Below are positions 15,258-20,758 of a stretch of 37,701 bases of DNA, piece after piece. A model generated the notes under the pieces. The model ran no database searches, was not told the origin of the DNA, and saw only the letters and a list, made by a program, of their open reading frames with translations. Numbering within the stretch: the stretch's first letter is position 1; each line of letters begins with the position of its first letter. The stretch comes from an uncultured Eubacteriales bacterium (GTDB lineage Bacteria > Bacillota > Clostridia > Christensenellales > CAG-138). The position numbers and the translations under genes are program-made. Where the stretch lies: the NCBI GenBank assembly GCA_902794055.1, contig CADBGC010000004.1:761-38461 (forward strand), in the 5' to 3' direction.

Positions 15258-15752
15258 TTATCGCGGCTCAAGCTCAAACAGAGCCTTGGGCAGATGGCAG
15301 TAGCCGCTCGGGTTCTTATCAAGATATTTCTGATGATACTCCTCGGCGATGCAAAAATCTGAAAGAGGCAACACCTCCACCGCAAGCGGCGCGCCAAGGC
15401 GAATGCGCTCAAGCTCGCAATAACGCTTTATGCGCGGCTCAAGCTCCGCATCGGTGTAATAGATTCCGGTGCGGTACTGAATGCCCTCGTCGCCGCCCTG
15501 CTTGTTTACCGAAAGTGGGTCTATCGCCATGAAATAGTAGCCGAGCAGCTTTTCTATGGAGATTTTTTCATCGTCAAAATCGATCTTGACGGTTTCGGCA
15601 TGCCCGCTCGAGGCGCATACCTGCTCGTAGGTAACTTCCCCGGCGCCGCCGTTTGCATAGCCGGCCTCGGTTTTGATAACGCCCGTGAACTGGTCGAAGA
15701 AGCGCTGAACGCCCCAGAAGCAGCCTCCGGCGAAATAGACGGTTTTTTGCAT
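15258..15752 (-). CDS. msrA: peptide-methionine (S)-S-oxide reductase
   Basis: A 164-residue MsrA that reduces methionine-S-sulfoxide, using thioredoxin as electron donor. The catalytic GGCFWGVQ motif is at residues 9-16, with the conserved TEAGYANG, YEQVCASSGHAE and HQKYL segments. No signal peptide is visible, so it is cytoplasmic. GGAGTG precedes the ATG. It is divergent from the extracytoplasmic thioredoxin run at 16028, with separate promoters about 60 bases apart; both sides deal with thiol or oxidative damage. No msrB domain is present. Confidence 0.96.
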   Translation of the reverse strand: MQKTVYFAGGCFWGVQRFFDQFTGVIKTEAGYANGGAGEVTYEQVCASSGHAETVKIDFDDEKISIEKLLGYYFMAIDPLSVNKQGGDEGIQYRTGIYYTDAELEPRIKRYCELERIRLGAPLAVEVLPLSDFCIAEEYHQKYLDKNPSGYCHLPKALFELEPR

Positions 15753-15818
15753 AGTTTTTCACTCCGTATTATTGAAAATTTTGGATAAGCAAGGACAATC
15801 ACCCATTTTATCGATTTG

Positions 15819-15847
15819 ATTTTAGCACAAATATATTAATATTGCAA
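15819..15847 (-). promoter_or_regulatory. msrA promoter
   Basis: On the minus strand: -35 TTGCAA (15847-15842), 17-base spacer, -10 TAAAAT (15824-15819) with extended TGC. The leader is about 60 bases. Confidence 0.65.
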
Positions 15848-15908
15848 TCACTTTATAAAAAGCCGTGGCAAAGTCACAAAATGTTAATAAAATAAGAGTA
15901 CTTCAATC

Positions 15909-15937
15909 TTGCGTTAGCCTCGGGTATCTGATATAAT
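15909..15937 (+). promoter_or_regulatory. promoter of the thioredoxin/polyferredoxin run
   Basis: -35 TTGCGT (15909-15914), 17-base spacer, perfect -10 TATAAT (15932-15937), extended TGA. The leader to ATG 16028 is about 85 bases and ends in AAAGGAA. Confidence 0.75.
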
Positions 15938-16027
15938 ATTGCATGGATGAAAATGGGGTTTTTCGGGCTCTCCCAAGACCCTGATATCCGCTTCATCCGA
16001 GTAAATATTGCCGAAAGGAAAACAGCC

Positions 16028-17209
16028 ATGAAAAAATTCATCTCCCTCATGCTTGCAGCTATCCTTGCAGTAAGCGCTTTCTCCTTCGCTTCCGCAAAGT
16101 CCGTTCCCGAAGACACCCGCGCGGGCTTCGGCATGAGCATTGCCGGCTTCAGCACCACCGATCTCGAGGGCAACCCTGTGGACAGCTCCGTTCTCGACAA
16201 TGCTGAGATCAGCTTCATCAACTATTGGGCAACCTGGTGCGGCCCCTGCGTAAACGAAATGCCGCATATCAATCAGCTCTTCCAGCTTAGCCAGAACGAC
16301 CCCAATTACAGCGTGCAGGTTCTCGGCGTTATCTCCGAATCCAACGGCTGCACCCCCGCCTCCGCTCTTGCGTTCCTCAAGCAGCGCGGCTATGAGTGGG
16401 TAAATCTGCGCAAGGACAACGTGCTCAACTCCGTTTTCAGCACCTGCCCCTACGTTCCCCAGACCCTGATCGTTACCCGCGACGGCCGCATTCTCGACCA
16501 TATCGTCGGCTCCTTCCCCACCTACAACATGCTCAAGGAATACGTCGATATGTGGATCGATGCGCTCGATCATCTGAACGAGACCTGCACCGTTACCTTC
16601 AAGAACGCTGCAAACGACGAGGTTCTCACCACCATCGAGGTTCCCTATGCAGGCGTTATCGAGATGCCCCAGGCCCCCGCTATCGAGGGTCATACCTTCG
16701 CAGGCTGGCAGATCGATCCCGACAACAATAGCTACCAGATGGACGACAACATTCTCGTTACCTACTACGATCCCTACTATCTGCTCGCTATGGGCGACTG
16801 CACCATCTACGGCACCTATAACGTTCAGAGGTTCCTCGTTCGCTTCTACGACAGCATCACCAATCAGATGATCTCCCAGTCCATGGTCGATTACGGTCAG
16901 GCCGCAACCGCGCCCAATCCCCCCGAGCATGAGGGCTATACCTTCATCGGCTGGGATCAGGATTTCAGCTACGTTACCGGCAACATGAGCGTTTACACCG
17001 TCTATGAGCAGGGCACCAGCCCCTTCGTTCCCGGCGATATGGACAGCAACGGCTCCGTTTCCACCGCGGATGCGATCACCATTCTTCGCATGGCAATGGG
17101 TCTTCAGAACGTTACCGATGCCAACCTTCCCGTTGCGGATATGAGCAACAACGGCTCCGTTGGCATGGAGGATGCTATCATGGCGCTGCGCACCGCGCTC
17201 GGCCTGTAA
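16028..17209 (+). CDS. secreted TlpA-like thioredoxin with InlB-type repeats and a dockerin
   Basis: A 393-residue exported protein. It has a Sec signal peptide (1-23, cleavage after ASA, no lipobox) and a TlpA/thioredoxin-fold domain (about 33-182) with active site WCGPC at 70-74 and the cis-Pro region YVPQTLIV. Two InlB/MSCRAMM-type beta repeats follow (about 186-263 and 268-327, each with an EGxTFxGW core). A type I dockerin (336-393) has two F-hand loops: DMDSNGSVSTAD and DMSNNGSVGMED. Start ATG 16028 is chosen for the signal peptide and AAAGGAA. Dockerins bind cohesins, so this thioredoxin may be tethered to a surface or secreted complex; no cohesin is seen here. It is the first gene after the promoter at 15909 and likely shares a transcript with the next three. 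Confidence 0.88.
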   Translation: MKKFISLMLAAILAVSAFSFASAKSVPEDTRAGFGMSIAGFSTTDLEGNPVDSSVLDNAEISFINYWATWCGPCVNEMPHINQLFQLSQNDPNYSVQVLGVISESNGCTPASALAFLKQRGYEWVNLRKDNVLNSVFSTCPYVPQTLIVTRDGRILDHIVGSFPTYNMLKEYVDMWIDALDHLNETCTVTFKNAANDEVLTTIEVPYAGVIEMPQAPAIEGHTFAGWQIDPDNNSYQMDDNILVTYYDPYYLLAMGDCTIYGTYNVQRFLVRFYDSITNQMISQSMVDYGQAATAPNPPEHEGYTFIGWDQDFSYVTGNMSVYTVYEQGTSPFVPGDMDSNGSVSTADAITILRMAMGLQNVTDANLPVADMSNNGSVGMEDAIMALRTALGL

Positions 17210-17271
17210 GCTCTCCCCGTTTCCCCCACTCATAAATAACTCTAAATAAAATCAATCCGAAAGGACCGACT

Positions 17272-18195
17272 ATGCTTTCTAAAAAAACCATCAGTTCAAC
17301 GCTTCTGATACTGCTTGCGTTCACGCTGATCTTCACGGGCTGTGCGCATCCCTGGCGGATCGCGCCCAACCCCAATCCGACCACCGCGGATCCCGGGCTC
17401 GTTACGAACGGGCCCGAGGATACCGTTGAGCCCGTCACCGATGCGCCCACAGACGAGCCCACCGAGGCTCCTACGGACGAGCCTACGGATGAGCCGACCG
17501 CTGCACCCACGGACGAGCCTACCGATGAGCCGACTGCGCCGCCCGATGAAACGAATGCACCCGAGACCGAGCAGCCCACGGGCAGCGAGCCTCCCGTGAC
17601 CGGCGGAGCAACGAATCCTCCGGCGACCACCGCGCCTTCGGTGACCAACACTCCTTCTGCGGCAACACCCACTCCGGCAACCACGCCGACACCCAAGCCC
17701 ACACCGACTCCTACGCCCGCGCCTACACCCACGCCGGTGCCTACACCCACGCCCGCACCGACACCGAAGCCGGATATCCCGAATTTCTCTTCAAAGGCGA
17801 TAAACGCAGGTCAGGGAACGTATGACAACAGCTTCCTGTATGGAAATAAGCTCACTATGGTCAATGTTTGGTCCACCACCTGCGGCCCGTGCATTGCGGA
17901 GATGCCTCATTTCCCGCAGCTTGAGAGCCGTTACGGCTCAAGGGGCTTCAAGATTTTGAGCGTTCTCGGCGATTCCGAAACCCCCGGCGCAATTCCCACG
18001 GCGCTCAACATCATCAACGGAATGGGCTTCAACATTCCCGTTATCAGAAATAACGGCGGCGTTCCCCAGGCGTTCCCCGCAGCGGCGTATCCGATGACCT
18101 ATTTTATCGACTCCTACGGGCGCATCCTGCAGAGAGTTCCCGCCGCAAACACCTTTGAAGGCTGGTGCCAGATCATTGACGGTCTGCTCCCCTGA
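17272..18195 (+). CDS. lipoprotein TlpA-family thiol-disulfide oxidoreductase on a Pro/Thr stalk
   Basis: 307 residues. A lipoprotein signal peptide ends at Cys24 (LIFTGC), followed by a 130-residue Asp/Glu/Pro/Thr then Thr-Pro stalk (about 35-168), then a compact TlpA domain (169-307). The active site is TTCGPC (CXXC at 204-207) after MVNVW, and AAYPMTYFID gives the cis-Pro strand. It would sit outside the membrane on a long flexible tether. Such proteins reduce disulfides or cytochrome apoproteins and need an electron source across the membrane; the CXXC peptide and polyferredoxin genes immediately after it could supply that. GAAAGGA precedes the ATG. 62 bases separate it from the dockerin gene. 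Confidence 0.9.
   Translation: MLSKKTISSTLLILLAFTLIFTGCAHPWRIAPNPNPTTADPGLVTNGPEDTVEPVTDAPTDEPTEAPTDEPTDEPTAAPTDEPTDEPTAPPDETNAPETEQPTGSEPPVTGGATNPPATTAPSVTNTPSAATPTPATTPTPKPTPTPTPAPTPTPVPTPTPAPTPKPDIPNFSSKAINAGQGTYDNSFLYGNKLTMVNVWSTTCGPCIAEMPHFPQLESRYGSRGFKILSVLGDSETPGAIPTALNIINGMGFNIPVIRNNGGVPQAFPAAAYPMTYFIDSYGRILQRVPAANTFEGWCQIIDGLLP
17443..17547 (+). repeat. coding tandem repeat in the thioredoxin stalk
   Basis: Encodes degenerate PTDEPT units, including two near-identical PTDEPTDEPTA blocks (residues about 58-92). Codons vary between units, so the DNA repeat is imperfect. The following stalk is a Thr-Pro dipeptide run. Confidence 0.7.
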
Positions 18196-18210
18196 CGGAA
18201 AGGATTAACT

Positions 18211-18402
18211 ATGGCAAATATTAAAGAAACTGTTGTTAAGAAGGATTGTCCGCTCGATCGCGGTGCGCTTAGGTATATCGTTCCCGCCGTCATAATGGCG
18301 ATCGGCGCAGGCTTCCTTATCTACGGCATCTTTGACGGCGAGATAAACGCCGTGTTCTCAAAGGCTATCGCGCTCTGCCGCGAATGTGTGGGGATAGGCT
18401 GA
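18211..18402 (+). CDS. CD1871A-family single-TM CXXC protein
   Basis: 63 residues: a short basic N-terminus with one Cys (KKDCPLD), one TM helix (about 22-42), then an amphipathic end KAIALCRECVGIG with CXXC at 56-59. The size, single TM and C-terminal CxxC-x-GIG match the CD1871A family known from Clostridioides, whose function is not established. By the positive-inside rule the basic N-terminus is cytoplasmic and the CXXC is outside. It sits 15 bases after a TlpA lipoprotein and one base before a polyferredoxin, so I infer that it passes electrons between them. AAAGGAT precedes the ATG. Confidence 0.85.
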   Translation: MANIKETVVKKDCPLDRGALRYIVPAVIMAIGAGFLIYGIFDGEINAVFSKAIALCRECVGIG

Positions 18403-18403
18403 T

Positions 18404-19420
18404 ATGGAAACTAAAGCAAATTCAAAACCCAAGAAAACGATCATGCAGGTTCGCAAAGCCGTTGAACGCAAAAGACTTCTTATACAGGCCGCGTTCAGCA
18501 TCCTGACCAACAGCTACATCGTGGGCTTCCTGAAGGGCACCATCTACACGGGCAGCCTCAAGCAGATCTGCGTTCCCGGTATGAACTGCTACTCCTGCCC
18601 CGGCGCCTTGGGCGCATGTCCCATCGGCGCACTTCAGGCGGTGTTCAATCAGGGCAAATACGAAAAGGGCTGGTTTGATGCCAAGTCCTCCACCTTCGTT
18701 GCTCCGCCGATGTACTATTTCGCGTTCTACGTTGTTGGTTTTCTGATGCTGGTAGGCGCACTCTGCGGAAGGCTCGTTTGCGGCTTCCTCTGCCCCTTCG
18801 GACTTATTCAGGATCTTATCTACAAGATCCCCGTGCCGAAGAAGATGAAGATACGCACCTTCCCGGGCGACAAGCCGCTGAGGTATCTGAAGTACTTCTT
18901 CCTCGTGGTATTCGTTATCATCCTTCCCCTTTTCTACGAGGCAAACCCGTTCTTCTGCAAGTATATCTGCCCCTCGGGCATGCTTATAGGCGGCATCCCG
19001 CTGATGACCTTCGGTTCCCTGTTCGGAAACATCGGTCAGGGCACCGGCACGGGCATCACGAGCTGGGCAGAGGCGGGCAATCTGACGATCCTCAAGCTCG
19101 CGATCATGACCTTCCTGCTCGTGCTTTCCATCTTCATCTATCGCCCGTTCTGCAAATACGTTTGCCCCCTCGGCGCGATCTACTCGTTCTTCAACCGAAT
19201 CTCGCTGTATCGCTACAGCGTTGATGAAGCGAAGTGCACTCACTGCGGCGCGTGCAAGCATGCCTGCCGCATGGGCGTGGACATCACCAAAACCCCGAAC
19301 AGCCTCGAGTGCATCCGCTGCGGCGACTGCAAGGCGGCCTGTCCGCAACATGCGATCTGCGCCGGTTTTGGAAAGAAAAAAGCAAATGGCGCCAACGCCA
19401 ATGCCGACAAGGTTGCATAA
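18404..19420 (+). CDS. membrane polyferredoxin, NapH/YccM-like 4Fe-4S protein
   Basis: 338 residues with about four to five TM helices. It has several Cys motifs: CVPGMNCYSCPGALGACP (Cys 56, 62, 65, 72), CGRLVCGFLCP (121, 126, 130), FCKYICP (185, 189), FCKYVCP (250, 254), and a C-terminal two-cluster ferredoxin, CTHCGACKHAC (278-288) and CIRCGDCKAACP (303-313). The paired CxxxCP motifs at membrane faces are the hallmark of NapH/NosR/YccM electron-transfer proteins. The ferredoxin end should be cytoplasmic and take electrons from reduced ferredoxin. With the CXXC peptide and two TlpA proteins upstream, it is the likely membrane engine of an extracytoplasmic reducing pathway. One base separates it from the preceding gene. 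Confidence 0.9.
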   Translation: METKANSKPKKTIMQVRKAVERKRLLIQAAFSILTNSYIVGFLKGTIYTGSLKQICVPGMNCYSCPGALGACPIGALQAVFNQGKYEKGWFDAKSSTFVAPPMYYFAFYVVGFLMLVGALCGRLVCGFLCPFGLIQDLIYKIPVPKKMKIRTFPGDKPLRYLKYFFLVVFVIILPLFYEANPFFCKYICPSGMLIGGIPLMTFGSLFGNIGQGTGTGITSWAEAGNLTILKLAIMTFLLVLSIFIYRPFCKYVCPLGAIYSFFNRISLYRYSVDEAKCTHCGACKHACRMGVDITKTPNSLECIRCGDCKAACPQHAICAGFGKKKANGANANADKVA

Positions 19421-19441
19421 AGCTCGATTTTATGCTATAAT
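19413..19441 (+). promoter_or_regulatory. promoter for the VPATG surface protein
   Basis: -35 TTGCAT (19413-19418), 17-base spacer, perfect -10 TATAAT (19436-19441) with extended TGC. The -35 overlaps the end of the polyferredoxin gene. No terminator precedes it, so read-through from the redox genes is also possible. Confidence 0.75.
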
Positions 19442-19497
19442 GGCGCTTGCATCGAAAATCAATGCATTATCTTTAAGTAAGGAGTAATCAAAAAGCT

Positions 19498-20700
19498 ATG
19501 AAAAAGTTTTTCGCTCTGCTTATTGCTTTCGCGATGATCGCCGTTCTCGGCGTTCCCGCGTTTGCAGACAATGCGGAACCCATCTTCAACACCGTTTTCA
19601 CCCGCGTTGAAAACGAGCCCACCGTTGAATACGACGAGTGGGAGATCCCCTACAACGTGTGGACTCCCATGGCGGACAACGCCCCCATCGCGGTCGGCGA
19701 AACCGTCACCATGCTTCTTACCTACAACGTTCCCGCGAGCGTTGAGGGTTACAGCGAGCGCCTTCTCGGCAGCATCGAGTATCTGACCGAGATCAGCGGC
19801 ATCGATGAGATCGAGCTCGTTGAGGCAATGGGCTGCGATCCCCTTCTCAACTGCGACTATGAGATCGGCATCTGCGTTCCCGTTCCCGGCGAATATGCAA
19901 ACATCGAGCATGAGGGCACCACTCTCAAGGTCATGGCCGAGCTCGGCAGCACCGTTTCCGTCGTTGTTCGCGGCACCGCGACCGCCGATCACGTTACCGG
20001 CAGCATGGACGTTACCATCGGCCAGCACAGCTTCCCCGCTTATTTCTACGAGAAGGTCGTTGAAAAGACCGGCGAGGGCAGCTACAACGTGCATTGGTCC
20101 GACTTTATGCTCGTTCAAAAGCGTTCGGTCGAGTTCCGCCCCGGCAACATCTTCGTTGGCCTGAACAACCACTATTATCGCATGATCGACGAACAGGGCG
20201 ACATTCAGCAGTTCGTTCCCGTCGATGAGAACTTCGAGGATAACGGCGATCCTATCGGACATTCCGATGGCAATTTCGATACCCTTGCCGACATTTTTGC
20301 GGAAGTATCCGATCTGTTTGGCATCTACGCCTATGAGATGAACTTCACAGATGAAAGCTTCCTCGGCGAAGGCGAGCACTACACCATTGAGTATCCCTAC
20401 GACTTCGGCGCAAACGGCGATGCTGAGCCCACCGAGGAGCCTGCACCCGCTGAGCCCACCGAGGAGCCTGCACCCGCTGAGCCCACCGAGGAACCCGCAC
20501 CCGCCGATCCCACCGAGGAGCCCGCTCCCGCCGATCCCACCGAGGAACCTGCACCCGCAGAGCCCACCGAGGAGCCCGCACCCGCTGAGCCCACTCCCGC
20601 TCCCGTTCCCGCAACCGGAACGATCAGCCTTGCCGTTCTCGGCATCGCTGCGGCAGTCTCTGGCGCTGCAGTATGCTTCAGCCGCAGGAAGAATTCCTAA
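19498..20700 (+). CDS. exported protein with stalk repeats and VPATG sorting signal
   Basis: 400 residues: signal peptide (1-23, cleaved after AFA), an unrecognised extracellular region (24-308) with three Cys in a 16-residue stretch (MGCDPLLNCDYEIGIC), six nine-residue repeats of the type AEPTEEPAP (309-362), then PVPATG, a hydrophobic helix and RRKNS. That C-terminus has the layout of an LPXTG-type sortase signal with a VPATG motif, so the protein is probably linked to the wall or a surface polymer by a sortase such as the one at 4311. It has its own strong promoter and terminator. The ribosome site is AAGGAG about 12 bases before the ATG. A role linked to the redox genes is possible only by position. 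Confidence 0.75.
   Translation: MKKFFALLIAFAMIAVLGVPAFADNAEPIFNTVFTRVENEPTVEYDEWEIPYNVWTPMADNAPIAVGETVTMLLTYNVPASVEGYSERLLGSIEYLTEISGIDEIELVEAMGCDPLLNCDYEIGICVPVPGEYANIEHEGTTLKVMAELGSTVSVVVRGTATADHVTGSMDVTIGQHSFPAYFYEKVVEKTGEGSYNVHWSDFMLVQKRSVEFRPGNIFVGLNNHYYRMIDEQGDIQQFVPVDENFEDNGDPIGHSDGNFDTLADIFAEVSDLFGIYAYEMNFTDESFLGEGEHYTIEYPYDFGANGDAEPTEEPAPAEPTEEPAPAEPTEEPAPADPTEEPAPADPTEEPAPAEPTEEPAPAEPTPAPVPATGTISLAVLGIAAAVSGAAVCFSRRKNS
20422..20583 (+). repeat. six 27-bp coding tandem repeats
   Basis: Six copies of GCTGAGCCCACCGAGGAGCC plus TGCACCC-like ends, encoding A(E/D)PTEEPAP. Copies 3 and 4 differ by Glu-to-Asp and synonymous changes. Repeat number could vary between strains and change stalk length. 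Confidence 0.85.
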
Positions 20701-20719
20701 CGCTAAACTGTAATCGATC

Positions 20720-20751
20720 AAAAACGGTGTGTCAACAGGCACACCGTTTTT
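20720..20751. terminator. bidirectional intrinsic terminator
   Basis: Perfect 12-bp stem AAAAACGGTGTG / CACACCGTTTTT around an eight-base loop, with A and T runs on the outer sides. It serves the converging genes ending at 20700 and 20759. Confidence 0.9.
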
Positions 20752-20758
20752 CGTTTTC

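Noticed and set aside
15914..17233. 439-codon open frame opposite the dockerin thioredoxin gene
   Set aside because: Antisense shadow; it covers the promoter and leader too and has no recognisable domain.
20422..20583. CRISPR or non-coding repeat
   Set aside because: In-frame 27-bp coding repeats within an exported protein stalk.
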